NCBI RefSeq assembly: GCF_900107045.1
Contig: NZ_FNON01000004.1
Coordinates: forward strand, 558,001 to 622,000
Direction: 5' to 3'
DNA from: Amycolatopsis xylanica
Lineage (GTDB): Bacteria > Actinomycetota > Actinomycetes > Mycobacteriales > Pseudonocardiaceae
Length of the DNA stretch: 64,000 nucleotides
The translations under genes were made by a program, and so were the position numbers. Position 1 is the first letter of the stretch; every line of letters starts with the position of its first letter. The notes under the pieces are model-generated. The model saw nothing but the letters and a program-made list of their open reading frames with translations. It was not told the DNA's origin and did no database searches. This document shows, in pieces, positions 1-7,830 of this stretch.

Positions 1-17
1 CACGAGCCGCCTGCCTG

Positions 18-506
18 ATGCAGACGTTCCTCCCCTACCCCGACTTCCGCGCCACCGCGGCGGTGCTGGACCAGCGCCGTCTCGGCAAGCAGCGCGTCGA
101 GGCCATCCAGGTGCTGCGCGCGCTCACCGTGCCCGGCTACGGCTGGCGGCATCACCCGGCCGCCGCCATGTGGGCCGGGTACGAGGAGGCGCTGGTCCGC
201 TACGGCCTGGACGTCTGCGACGTCTGGTGCGCGACCGGCCGCAAGGACACCTGCCAGGTCACCCTCCGCGGTGACCTGGACGACGCGACCGGGGTGCGAG
301 CGGTGCGGTCACAGGCCGAGCTCGCCGAGACGGGCGACCTCCCGCCGTGGCTCGGCGACGCGGCGCTGCACCGCAGTCACCAGTCCGCGCTGGTCCGCAA
401 GGATCCGGGCCACTACCGGCCGCATTTCCCCGCCGTGGCCGACGATCTTCCGTACGTCTGGCCCGCTTCCGACCGCCCCCGGCGGGCGCCGAAAGGTACG
501 TCATGA
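18..506 (+). CDS. MSMEG_6728-type pyrimidine dimer DNA glycosylase-like protein
   Basis: The 162-residue product begins MQTFLPYPDF and carries the segment RRLGKQRVEA. Both are the hallmark of the actinobacterial MSMEG_6728 family, which is related to pyrimidine-dimer DNA glycosylases (T4 endonuclease V-like). The inferred role is excision of damaged pyrimidines in the cytoplasm. The family link is recognition from memory, and the catalytic activity is inferred. The gene overlaps the next STAS gene by 4 bp (ATGA), so the two are probably translated together. Sequence before it is only 17 bp, so its promoter is not visible here. Confidence 0.75.
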   Translation: MQTFLPYPDFRATAAVLDQRRLGKQRVEAIQVLRALTVPGYGWRHHPAAAMWAGYEEALVRYGLDVCDVWCATGRKDTCQVTLRGDLDDATGVRAVRSQAELAETGDLPPWLGDAALHRSHQSALVRKDPGHYRPHFPAVADDLPYVWPASDRPRRAPKGTS

Positions 507-919
507 ACATCTCGTTCGAGCCGGAGCGACTACAGGTGTCCCGCCCACTCGGCGAGACGGGCACCACCATCCTCGCGCTGACCGGCGATCTCGACGCGGG
601 AACCACGCAGAAGCTCGCCCACCGCATCGGCCACGTGCTCGCCATGGACCCGACACCCGAAACGCTCGTGCTCGACCTCGGCGAGCTGTCGTTCCTTTCC
701 TTGGCGGGTATCCGTTTCCTTTACGCCGCGCACGCCGGCACGGGCGCCGAGTGCATCCGCCTGCGCGTGGTGACCGGTTGCCGCCCCGCCGTGCTGGGCG
801 CGCTGCGCGCCACCGGCTTCCATGCGGTGCTGGACTGCTACGACAGCACCGCGTCGGCCGTGCTGGCGTGCGGCCGCGCCGAGTTCGTCGACGCCGTGCA
901 AGCGAGCTTGGGGTCGTGA
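503..919 (+). CDS. STAS-domain protein (anti-sigma factor antagonist-like)
   Basis: A 138-residue protein of single STAS-domain size. The start at 503 is chosen because the preceding gene's TGA overlaps this ATG; an upstream in-frame extension lacks the family's features. The region LALTGDLDAGTT followed by LVLDLGELSFLSLAGIRFL matches the STAS core, where the phospho-acceptor position of SpoIIAA/RsbV proteins (usually a DSSG-like site) reads FLSLAG here. It probably binds an anti-sigma or histidine-kinase-like partner, and none is encoded nearby. The stop codon TGA (917-919) lies inside a GTCGTGAGTG motif, the terminus of the palindromic element family seen elsewhere in the window. Confidence 0.8.
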   Translation: MNISFEPERLQVSRPLGETGTTILALTGDLDAGTTQKLAHRIGHVLAMDPTPETLVLDLGELSFLSLAGIRFLYAAHAGTGAECIRLRVVTGCRPAVLGALRATGFHAVLDCYDSTASAVLACGRAEFVDAVQASLGS

Positions 920-936
920 GTGGCACGGCCGGTTCT
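913..936 (+). repeat. Solo terminus of the palindromic intergenic element family
   Basis: The motif GTCGTGAGTGGCACGGCCGG at 913-932, followed by TTCT, is a near copy of the left terminus at 1134. It contains the STAS gene's stop codon. No matching inverted partner is adjacent, so it looks like a lone end. Confidence 0.5.
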
Positions 937-1065
937 CTTGAGCTGGAAGCCAAACGCGACGTGGTGTGGGCTGACGGCTGTGGAGTTCCTTGGCCACGCT
1001 CGCCGAGGCGCCTACCTTGGCGAGCCGTGAAGTGAGGGTGCCATTGGGGCCTTTTCGTGCCTGAA

Positions 1066-1110
1066 CGAGGGGATCCCCTGCTGCGTTCAGTGCAGCAGGG
1101 GATCCCCTCG
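1066..1110. terminator. Perfect 19-bp hairpin
   Basis: Arms 1066-1084 and 1092-1110 are perfect inverted repeats (each begins or ends CGAGGGGATCCCC) around a 7-nt loop. It could terminate the upstream STAS transcript, although no T-run follows. Its counterparts at 17624-17674 and, in decayed form, near 50560-50610 suggest it belongs to the same repeat family rather than being a plain terminator. Confidence 0.6.
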
Positions 1111-1133
1111 CCCACGGCCCTGAGAGACCTGGG

Positions 1134-1533
1134 GTCGTGAGTGGCATGACCGGTTAGAACCCAATGCCGGGCAGTTAAGGATCGGGCCGGTTGGTCAAGC
1201 CTGCCGCCCGGCGGGTGCCGCAGGGGTCGGTTGAACGTTGTGAACGGGGCGTTCACAACGCTGAGCGACGCAAACGCCCCGCTCACTACGTCCACCACAC
1301 CCGGAAAAGCGGGCAAACGGGACAATTTGGGTGAAGTTCGGCGATGTTGGTCCGTTGTGGACGCTAGCTGGCTTGCGATCGGGCCACTGACTGTGGCCGG
1401 GTCTTCGTGAAACCCGAGTTTGGGCCAGTAGATGGCCAAAACTCGGGTTTCGCGTGCTCACGCGTCGCTTGACAACGCAAGCCAAGCCTTAACTGCCCAG
1501 CATTGGGTTAGAACCGGCCATACCACTCACGAC
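1134..1533. repeat. 400-bp palindromic element with 47-bp terminal inverted repeats
   Basis: The ends 1134-1180 and 1487-1533 are inverted repeats that match at 42 of 47 positions and start with GTCGTGAGTGG. Inside are further hairpins: 1236-1245 with 1251-1260 (perfect 10-bp arms) and 1406-1426 with 1434-1454 (21-bp arms, two mismatches). No credible gene lies inside. The right end stops 4 bp before the stop codon of the convergent gene at 1538. The nested structure and missing transposase resemble a MITE or another non-autonomous element, and the region 920-1537 otherwise holds nothing I can identify. Confidence 0.75.
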
Positions 1534-1537
1534 TGCC

Positions 1538-4513
1538 TCAGGCGATGGGTTCGATCCAGATGTTGCGGAACCGGGGGTTCTCGCCGGGATCCCCGTGGTC
1601 CTGCAGCCGGATCGCGCCCGGGCCCGCGCTCTCCGGGTTGCTGTCGCCCGTGCCGCCGTCGATCTCGGCGTCGTTGTGGACCAGGACGCCGTTCCACACC
1701 ACGGTCACGCGGGCGTTGTCGGTCTTGGCGCCCGCGCCGTCGAACCGCGCGGCGCGGAACGTGATGTCGTAGGTCTGCCACGTGCGCGGCGCGGTCGCGG
1801 CGTTGCGGTCGGGCGCCCGCTTCGAGTAGATCGAGCCCGCTTCGTTGTTGGCGAGCGTGGTGTCGCCGAACGAGTCGAGCACCTGCAGTTCGTAGCGCTC
1901 CTGGAGGTAGACGCCGCTGTTGCCGCGTGCCTGCCCGGTCACCTCGGGCGGATAGTCAGGCTCGTACCACTCGACGTGCAGCCGGAAGTCCCCGAACTGC
2001 CGCTTGGTGCGGATGTCCCCGCCGCTGGACTCCATCGATCCGCCGGCCACCGGCCAGGTGGCCGCGCCGCCGGCACGTTTCTCCCAAGCGTCCAAACTGG
2101 ACCCGGTGAACAGCGGAATCCGTTGCAGGGCAGTGATAGTGAGACTGTCCAGATTGACATTCCCCGCGTCGCCACTGTCGTACCGGTAGGCGATCGTGTT
2201 CGCCCCGGCGGCGAGAGTCAGTGTTTCCGGCTGTGACGACCACGTGTCCCAGTTACCGGTGCTGGCCAGTCTCACCTGTTTCACCTTGGCGCCGTTGACA
2301 TACACGCTCACCGACTTGGTGCCCGGCGCCGGATCCGGCCCGTTCGAGTACCGCAGGCTCGCGTTGTACCTCCCGGCCGACGGTGCGTTCACCGTGAACG
2401 TCGTCGTGGCGCCCTGGTTCCAGTAGCCGTCGACGAACCCGGTCGCCGAGTACCCGGCGTGGTTCGTGTTGACGGCGGCGCCGCCACTCAACGCCGCGCG
2501 CTCGGCTTCGTACGTCGTGCTCGCGGGTGGCCCGTCGACCAGTGAGTTCAGTGTGTACCACGCTTCGGTGCTCCACAGGGCCGCGCCGGACTCCGCCGCG
2601 AACGGCCGCGGCGACCGGACGTGCACCACGAACCCGGGCTTCAACCCGGCGACGCGCAGCGTCACCTTCTTCCGGTCCGCGGACAGGCTCGCCGAGCTGA
2701 CCGACAGCGTCTGCTCGTCGATCTTCGGGCCGCCGTAAGCGACCGTCGGCGTGTAACGCCATTGCTGTGCCTGATACTTCGCCACCAGGTTCTGCGCGGT
2801 CTCCGCGGACAGCGGCTGGGTGTACTCGAGTTCGAACCCGCCCGCGACCGCCCGCATCGCGCGGATGTCGAACGCGTTGGCGCCGTTCGGCGTCAGCTTC
2901 TGCAGGCCGAAGGCGAGCTTGCCGGGCTGGCCCCAGTTGCCGCCGCCGTCGATCCCGCCGGTGTAGATCGCCCCGTCGGGACCGAGGCTGATCCGGCTGA
3001 CCCCGGACTCGAGCCCTTGCGTCATGCGGAAAACAGCGCCCTGGTACTCGCCGTTCACCTTCTCCAGGAACACCCGCTGCAAGCCGCCGTACGTCACGTC
3101 GCCGTAGACCATCTGCCCGGCGAAAACGCCCTGCGAAAGCATGACCGGGTTGCTCGGCGAGTTCGCGATCTCGTTGTGCGGCAACCACACCACGGGCGCG
3201 GTCACCGGCCGGGCATCGAACGGTCCCGGCGGATTCATGTAATGGTTGAAGAAGCGGTCCTGCTTGATCCGGACGAGCTTGTTCGCGGGCAGCCAGCCGC
3301 CCTGGTTGTCGGTGACGAAGACATCGCCTTCCGGGCCCCAGCCGATGCCGTGCGGCGTGCGCAGCCCGCCGGCGAGGTAGGTCACCGCGCCGGTCGTCTT
3401 GCTGATCTTGATGGTGGTGCCGCGGTTCGGCGCCGGCTGCGGATCGGTCGTCGCGCCGCCGTAGTTGATCGAGACGGAGAGGTTGGCGTAGAAGTAGCCG
3501 TCCTTGTACAGCAGCCCGAACGCGAACTCGTGGAAGTTCCCGCCGAACGGCCAGGTCGCGACCGTGCGGTAGTCGTCGGTCACCCCGTCGCCGTTCGTGT
3601 CGTTCAGCTCGACCAGCCGCGTCTTCTCCGACACGTACAGTTTGCCGTCGACGTACTTGATGCCCATCGGCTCCTTCAAGCCGCTGGCGACGCGCTGCGT
3701 CCGCACCTTCGACGCGTCCGTGTTCCCGGTGACGTTGCTCAGCAGGTAGACCTCACCGAGCACGTTGTTGGAGCCACCCCACGTGGCGATGGCGAGCCTG
3801 CCGTCCGGCAGCCAGTCCATTCCGGTCACTTGTGGCTGGAAACCGTTGGGGCGCAAGTCGGTCAGCGTGAGACCGGGATGCACACCGGTCAGCGGCAGAC
3901 CGTCGCCGGGCGAGTCCAGCGAGCCCTCGCACTCCTTGCGGCCGGGTGCGGTCACACGCACCACGTCGGCGTCGGTGCTGAGCACGGAGTTCGGCACGAC
4001 CGCGAAATCGGCCGCGCCAGGCGGCCGCCACTCCAGGGTGACCTGCTGCTCGTTGGTGTTGTCGAAGTGGTCGATCCGCAGCGCGTGATAGCCGGTGCCG
4101 AGGTCGATCGCCCCGGTCGCGGACGAGGGCGCGTGCAGGCCGTCGTGGTTGATCACCACTTGGCCGTCCAGCCGCAGCCGGGAGCCGTCATCGCTGGTCA
4201 GGCGGAACTCGTGGCGGCCTGCGGTCGCGACGTTCAGGTTGGCGGTCACCTCGGACACGAACTTGTCCGCGATGCCGAAGTCGGCGGTGCTCTTCCAGTC
4301 GATCACCGGCATCAGCTTGTCCACATTGGGCGTCTGGCCGGTCTTGATCACGCAGAGCTTGTCGAGGTCGGTCTGCAGGTCGTACACCCGCAGCGTGACA
4401 CCGGGCTGCTGCGGCGGGACCGCGGCCTCCGCGGGCGCCGTGACCACCACGGAAAGGGTGGTGAGCAGCGCCAGCGAGGCGGCGAAGAGGGATTTTCGGG
4501 CAGGTCGAAGCAT
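1538..4513 (-). CDS. Secreted multidomain protein: PA14, glucose dehydrogenase-like propeller, CBM, 3-keto-disaccharide hydrolase domain
   Basis: A 991-residue exported protein. Residues 1-30 are a signal peptide ending near AEAA. Residues about 35-165 look like a PA14 domain (RLTSDDGSRLRLDG). Residues about 205-520 look like a sorbosone/glucose-dehydrogenase-type beta-propeller. Residues about 665-790 look like a CBM6/35-type module that begins YEAERAAL. The last 200 residues match the DUF1080 family (3-keto-disaccharide hydrolase, concanavalin-like fold). It probably binds and processes extracellular sugars. The order of domains is read from the sequence and the substrate is unknown. It is a single gene, with an inverted-repeat site just upstream of its start. 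Confidence 0.8.
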   Translation of the reverse strand: MLRPARKSLFAASLALLTTLSVVVTAPAEAAVPPQQPGVTLRVYDLQTDLDKLCVIKTGQTPNVDKLMPVIDWKSTADFGIADKFVSEVTANLNVATAGRHEFRLTSDDGSRLRLDGQVVINHDGLHAPSSATGAIDLGTGYHALRIDHFDNTNEQQVTLEWRPPGAADFAVVPNSVLSTDADVVRVTAPGRKECEGSLDSPGDGLPLTGVHPGLTLTDLRPNGFQPQVTGMDWLPDGRLAIATWGGSNNVLGEVYLLSNVTGNTDASKVRTQRVASGLKEPMGIKYVDGKLYVSEKTRLVELNDTNGDGVTDDYRTVATWPFGGNFHEFAFGLLYKDGYFYANLSVSINYGGATTDPQPAPNRGTTIKISKTTGAVTYLAGGLRTPHGIGWGPEGDVFVTDNQGGWLPANKLVRIKQDRFFNHYMNPPGPFDARPVTAPVVWLPHNEIANSPSNPVMLSQGVFAGQMVYGDVTYGGLQRVFLEKVNGEYQGAVFRMTQGLESGVSRISLGPDGAIYTGGIDGGGNWGQPGKLAFGLQKLTPNGANAFDIRAMRAVAGGFELEYTQPLSAETAQNLVAKYQAQQWRYTPTVAYGGPKIDEQTLSVSSASLSADRKKVTLRVAGLKPGFVVHVRSPRPFAAESGAALWSTEAWYTLNSLVDGPPASTTYEAERAALSGGAAVNTNHAGYSATGFVDGYWNQGATTTFTVNAPSAGRYNASLRYSNGPDPAPGTKSVSVYVNGAKVKQVRLASTGNWDTWSSQPETLTLAAGANTIAYRYDSGDAGNVNLDSLTITALQRIPLFTGSSLDAWEKRAGGAATWPVAGGSMESSGGDIRTKRQFGDFRLHVEWYEPDYPPEVTGQARGNSGVYLQERYELQVLDSFGDTTLANNEAGSIYSKRAPDRNAATAPRTWQTYDITFRAARFDGAGAKTDNARVTVVWNGVLVHNDAEIDGGTGDSNPESAGPGAIRLQDHGDPGENPRFRNIWIEPIA

Positions 4514-4571
4514 CGTTGCTCCTCGAGGCTGGCGACGGAGAACCTCGTGACGGTGCCCGAATCTAGGCGAG

Positions 4572-4596
4572 ACTTTCGTCTGCGGTCAACGAAAGT
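4572..4596. promoter_or_regulatory. Candidate operator: ACTTTCG / CGAAAGT inverted repeat
   Basis: Upstream of the secreted carbohydrate-active gene (start 4513, minus strand), 7-bp inverted arms lie at 4572-4578 and 4590-4596. A related TGAAAGT half-site follows at 4611-4617. LacI-family regulators of polysaccharide use in actinomycetes bind CGAAA-type palindromes, so sugar-responsive control is plausible. No regulator gene is adjacent. Confidence 0.3.
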
Positions 4597-4616
4597 ATGT
4601 ACGGTTCAGATGAAAG

Positions 4617-5300
4617 TTAGACCGATCGGCCGTAGGCGCGGGCCTCCTCGACCAGACGGCCGCGTTCCGTCTCCGGGAACCGGTCGAGCATGGCCCGGAC
4701 CTTCTCCGCGTCCACGTCGGCCCCGAACAGCTCGGTGCCCGGTTCGAGCCGCACCCCTTCGGCGAGCGGACCGGCGACGACCACGTCGAAGCCCAGCTCG
4801 TCGACGAGCCGCGCCACCGCGGAGACGTCGCCGTCACCGGCGATGGCGATCGCGATCCGCCCCGGCTCCCCCGCGGGCCGGGCCTTGTCCTCGAGATCGT
4901 GGTAGCCGACGTGATTGAACGCCTTGACGACCCGGGAGCCGTCGAGGAACGCCTGCACGATCTCGCTCGACGAGGTGCGCGGATCGGTCAGATCGTCGCG
5001 GACGCCGTCCACCTCCCACCAGTAGTTCATGGCGTCGACCACGAGTTTCCCGCGCAACGCCGCGACGGGCAGCGTGCGGTATTTGCCCAGCGGCAGCGCG
5101 AGGATGACGAGGTCCGCCCGCTCGGCGGCGTCGGCCGCCGTGGTCGCGACGGCGCCGGGAATGAGGACGTCGACGGTGAGCGCGATCTTCGCGGGGTCAC
5201 CCGAACCTGCGATGAGCACCCGGTGCCCCGCGGCCAGCGCGAGCCTGGCGAGCACGATGCCCACCTTGCCCGCGCCGAGGATGCCGATGGTTTCAGACAT
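4617..5300 (-). CDS. NADPH-dependent F420 reductase-like (Fno-type) dinucleotide-binding protein
   Basis: The start is set at MSETIGILGAGKVG (5300), because the open frame upstream of it overlaps the neighbouring gene. The 227-residue product has an N-terminal Rossmann glycine motif (GILGAGKVG, residues 6-14) and NADP-binding-type sequence. Its internal segments (LPLGKYRTLP, VVKAFNHVGYHDL) are typical of NAD(P)-binding proteins related to F420:NADP oxidoreductase. It overlaps the upstream LLM-class oxidoreductase gene by 8 bp, so the two form an operon and may pass reducing equivalents between F420 or flavin and NADP. Whether the cofactor is F420 is not shown by the sequence. Confidence 0.7.
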   Translation of the reverse strand: MSETIGILGAGKVGIVLARLALAAGHRVLIAGSGDPAKIALTVDVLIPGAVATTAADAAERADLVILALPLGKYRTLPVAALRGKLVVDAMNYWWEVDGVRDDLTDPRTSSSEIVQAFLDGSRVVKAFNHVGYHDLEDKARPAGEPGRIAIAIAGDGDVSAVARLVDELGFDVVVAGPLAEGVRLEPGTELFGADVDAEKVRAMLDRFPETERGRLVEEARAYGRSV

Positions 5301-6333
5301 GAGCAGGCTCCTTCGCCAATAGTTCCCGGACCCGCGGGCCGACCTCGCGGCCGAACAGCTCGATGCTGCGGGCGCGGGCCTGCCGCGGCAGGTGCTGGAT
5401 GTCGTATTTGAGGTCGAACCGGCTGAGCCGCAGGTCACGCGCCACCGTGGCGATCTTGCGCGCGACGGTCTCCGGCGAGCCGACGAACAGCGCGCCGGTA
5501 TCGAGTTCGGCGTCGTAGCGTTCCCTGGTCGGCGCGTAGAAACCCCGTTCGCGAGCCAGCTGCGCCACGAGCGGCTGCCAGTAGCGCCACCAGGTCTCGA
5601 CGGCTTCCTCGTCGGTGTCCGCGACCAGGCCGAGCGAGTGCTGCCCGACCGGGAGCGGGTCGTGCCCGAACTGCGCCAGCGCGCGGTGATACAGCTCGAC
5701 GTGCCCGGCGAACCGCTGCGGGCGCCCGCCGATGATCGCGAGCATCAGCGGCAGGCCGTTGCGGGCGGCACGGATGACCGAATCCGGGCTGCCGCCCACG
5801 CCGATCCAGGTCGGAATGCCACCCGGCCGCATCCGGGGCCGCAGCGTCTCGTTCACCAGCGGGGCGCGGACGGTGCCGGACCAGGTGACCGACTCTTCGC
5901 GCTGAAGTCTCAAGAAGAGGTCGAGCTTTTCCTCGAACAAGCGCTCGTAGTCGGCCAGGTCGTAGCCGAACAGCGGGAACGACTCGGTCGCCGACGCGCG
6001 CCCGAGCACGAGCTGCGCACGCCCGCCCGACACCGCGTCCAAGGTCGAGAACTCCTGGTAGACGCGCACCGGATCGTTCGTGCTGAGCACGGTGACCGAG
6101 GTACCCAGCCCGATCCGCTCGGTCGCCGTCGCGATGGCCGCGAGCAGCACGGGCGTCGCCGAGTCGACATGTCCCTCGCGGTAGTGCTCGCCGATGCTGA
6201 ACACGTCGAGCCCCACACTCTCGGCGAGCCGCGCCTCCTCGATCAGCAGGCGCGCCGTCTCGGCGTCACTCAGCACCCGGCCGCCGTCCGTGGCCACGTC
6301 CCCGAACGAGTTGAGACCCAGTTCCAGTGTCAT
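5293..6333 (-). CDS. LLM-class flavin-dependent (luciferase-like) oxidoreductase
   Basis: This 346-residue TIM-barrel-type protein carries VFSIGEHYREGH near residue 45 and LGTSVTVLSTNDPVRVYQEF. These are standard features of bacterial luciferase-like monooxygenases using FMN or F420. It is translated before, and overlapping, the Fno-like gene, and is divergent from a MarR regulator at 6401. Two TTGACnCGTCAA palindromes lie between them, so MarR control of this pair is likely. The substrate is unknown; oxidative detoxification or xenobiotic turnover is an inference from the MarR context. Confidence 0.8.
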   Translation of the reverse strand: MTLELGLNSFGDVATDGGRVLSDAETARLLIEEARLAESVGLDVFSIGEHYREGHVDSATPVLLAAIATATERIGLGTSVTVLSTNDPVRVYQEFSTLDAVSGGRAQLVLGRASATESFPLFGYDLADYERLFEEKLDLFLRLQREESVTWSGTVRAPLVNETLRPRMRPGGIPTWIGVGGSPDSVIRAARNGLPLMLAIIGGRPQRFAGHVELYHRALAQFGHDPLPVGQHSLGLVADTDEEAVETWWRYWQPLVAQLARERGFYAPTRERYDAELDTGALFVGSPETVARKIATVARDLRLSRFDLKYDIQHLPRQARARSIELFGREVGPRVRELLAKEPAHV

Positions 6334-6349
6334 CTCCGCCTCCAGGTGG

Positions 6350-6388
6350 TTGACACGTCAATTATGTATCATTTAGTTGACGCGTCAA
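6350..6388. promoter_or_regulatory. Paired MarR operators
   Basis: Two 12-bp sites, TTGACACGTCAA (6350-6361, one mismatch in the palindrome) and TTGACGCGTCAA (6377-6388, perfect), have centres 27 bp apart in the divergent gap between the oxidoreductase (start 6333) and marR (start 6401). The placement is that of an autoregulated MarR operator covering both promoters. Confidence 0.65.
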
Positions 6389-6400
6389 TCAGGAGGGCCC

Positions 6401-6883
6401 ATGACGAGCACCACATCCCCGCGGCGCAAGCGTCAGCTGCCGACCAAGGAGGAGCTGAAGATCTGGCGAGCCTTCATCGAGACCGCCGAATCACTGCGCT
6501 CCGAGCTGTCGGCCAGGCTGCAGCAAGACTCCTCGCTGTCCACAGGGGACTATGCGGTCCTGCTCGCGCTCAGCGAGGCCGAGGGCGGGCGGCTGCGTTC
6601 GTCGGACCTCGCGTCGGCCATCGACTGGGAGCGCAGCAGGCTGTCCCACCACCTCGGCCGCATGGAGCGCCGCGGCCTGGTCCGCCGCGAGAACTGCGCC
6701 ACCGACAACCGCGGCGCCGAGGTCGTCCTCGACCCGGCGGGCGCCGAAGCGTTCCGCGGCGCGACCGTCCCGCACCTGCGCGCCGTCCGCGAACTCTTCG
6801 TCGACGCGCTCACGCCGGACCAGCTGGCCGCGGCGGCCGACCTGACCGAGGCACTCCGCGCGAGCTTGGACCTTGGCACGTGA
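6401..6883 (+). CDS. MarR-family transcriptional regulator
   Basis: The ATG at 6401 is used because it has a strong AGGAGG 4 bp upstream; the longer frame begins at a TTG inside the operator. The 160-residue product has a MarR winged helix (LSTGDYAVLLALSEA, then LASAIDWERSRLSHHLGRMERRGLV and the wing CATDNRGAEVVL). It is divergent from the LLM/Fno operon, which it likely represses until a ligand binds. Its TGA lies in the CACGTGACAAGG arm of a repeat hairpin. Confidence 0.88.
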   Translation: MTSTTSPRRKRQLPTKEELKIWRAFIETAESLRSELSARLQQDSSLSTGDYAVLLALSEAEGGRLRSSDLASAIDWERSRLSHHLGRMERRGLVRRENCATDNRGAEVVLDPAGAEAFRGATVPHLRAVRELFVDALTPDQLAAAADLTEALRASLDLGT

Positions 6884-6958
6884 CAAGGGGCGCCCTTGCA
6901 ACGCTCTGGGTGACAAGGGCCGCCCTTGTCACCCGTGACCGGCCGCAACACTCACGAC
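6877..6958. repeat. Partial palindromic element with GTGACAAGGGC hairpins
   Basis: A perfect hairpin has arms 6908-6920 and 6922-6934 around a single base. A shorter one lies just before it (6884-6898). The right terminus ends in CAACACTCACGAC (6946-6958). Positions 6877-6934 match 50626-50683 at 56 of 58 positions. The element begins at the stop codon of marR (6881-6883) and may act as its terminator. Confidence 0.65.
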
Positions 6959-7033
6959 GACCTTGTAACGCCGCGCCGCCGTTCCGCGACCTGCACTCCG
7001 ATCGAACCGGTCTTCGCTGAGGAAGGCTTCACC

Positions 7034-7159
7034 ATGACCGAAAGTGCGGAGCTCCCCGACCCCGAGTGGCGCTCTTACGTCGACGAGGAACAGCAGGAGG
7101 CGTTCGAGCTCCCCGATCCCTTCGCGACCCCGCCGCCGGATCCGAACGCGCACAGCTGA
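7034..7159 (+). CDS. 41-residue acidic, proline-rich small protein
   Basis: ATG at 7034 follows a purine-rich site (GAGGAAGG). The product is short and strongly acidic, with two ELPDP repeats (residues 6-10 and 26-30), and ends PPDPNAHS. No family is recognised. It lies 5 bp before the DUF6338 gene and may be the first gene of a three-gene operon with it and the TPR-CHAT protease. Its size and repeats would suit a regulatory or substrate peptide for that protease, but this is speculation. Coding status rests on the spacing, start site and codon-like composition. Confidence 0.55.
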   Translation: MTESAELPDPEWRSYVDEEQQEAFELPDPFATPPPDPNAHS

Positions 7160-7164
7160 CCGCG

Positions 7165-7830
7165 ATGCCGCCGAGCACACTCGCCGGGCTCGTGTTCCTG
7201 ATCGCCGCGCTGTCGCCGGGGCTGGTGTACCACCGGATGCTCGCGCGGTTCCTGCCGAGGGACAGCCGCAGCACCGTCGCCGAGGTCGTCGAGATGGCGA
7301 CGGCGGGCGCGTTGACTTCGGCGATCGCACTGGTTGTCGTTCTCGGTGCGGGACAAGTGATCCCGGGTCTGCTCTCGCTCGACGAAGCCGTCGGTGATCC
7401 GGCGCTGCTGCGGCCGAAGGCGTGGAGCGTGGTCGTCTCCGCGCTGCTCGTGCTGCTGCTCAGCTTGGCGCTCGCGGTCGGCGGCGGACGGCTCTGGGTG
7501 CGGGTGCTCGGCAAGAAGCCCACCCGGATCCATCAGGGGCTCGTGTGGTCCGGGGTGCTGTCGGCGAAACGTGATGGGCTGCCGGTGTTCCTGGCCGTCG
7601 AAGTCGACGACGGCAGGCTGATCGAAGGGCTGTTCCGGTCCGTCTCCGTGGACGGTGATCCGGCGCGCGACGCGATCGTGTTGCAGCGCCCGATCGCGGT
7701 GTCGGGGCCAGGCGACGTGCCTCGCACCGCTGGCGAACAGGACTTCGTGCTCATTCCCCGTGCCAGCGTGAAAGCGGTGCACGGCAAGTATGTGCCGCTG
7801 AAAAAGGCGAAAAAGGCGGCGGAGGCCTGA
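7165..7830 (+). CDS. DUF6338 family membrane protein
   Basis: The start MPPSTLAGLVFLI (7165) gives a 221-residue protein. It has hydrophobic helices at about residues 5-22, 45-70 and 90-112, followed by a soluble C-terminal part with a KKAKKAAEA tail. The layout (N-terminal PSTL start, three helices, SH3-like cytosolic part) matches DUF6338, whose function is unknown. Its TGA shares one base with the ATG of the CHAT gene (TGATG), so the two are translationally coupled. This suggests a membrane partner or anchor for the protease. Confidence 0.7.
   Translation: MPPSTLAGLVFLIAALSPGLVYHRMLARFLPRDSRSTVAEVVEMATAGALTSAIALVVVLGAGQVIPGLLSLDEAVGDPALLRPKAWSVVVSALLVLLLSLALAVGGGRLWVRVLGKKPTRIHQGLVWSGVLSAKRDGLPVFLAVEVDDGRLIEGLFRSVSVDGDPARDAIVLQRPIAVSGPGDVPRTAGEQDFVLIPRASVKAVHGKYVPLKKAKKAAEA

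Noticed and set aside
1134..1533. An insertion sequence with transposase
   Set aside because: No open frame of transposase size or motif lies between the inverted ends, so it was called a non-coding repeat element.
2621..4918. A plus-strand open frame across the secreted multidomain gene
   Set aside because: No signal peptide, domain or ribosome site; the opposite strand has a coherent protein with a signal peptide.
6877..6958. A CRISPR array in the repeat hairpins
   Set aside because: The repeats are inverted and few, with no regular spacers and no cas genes nearby.
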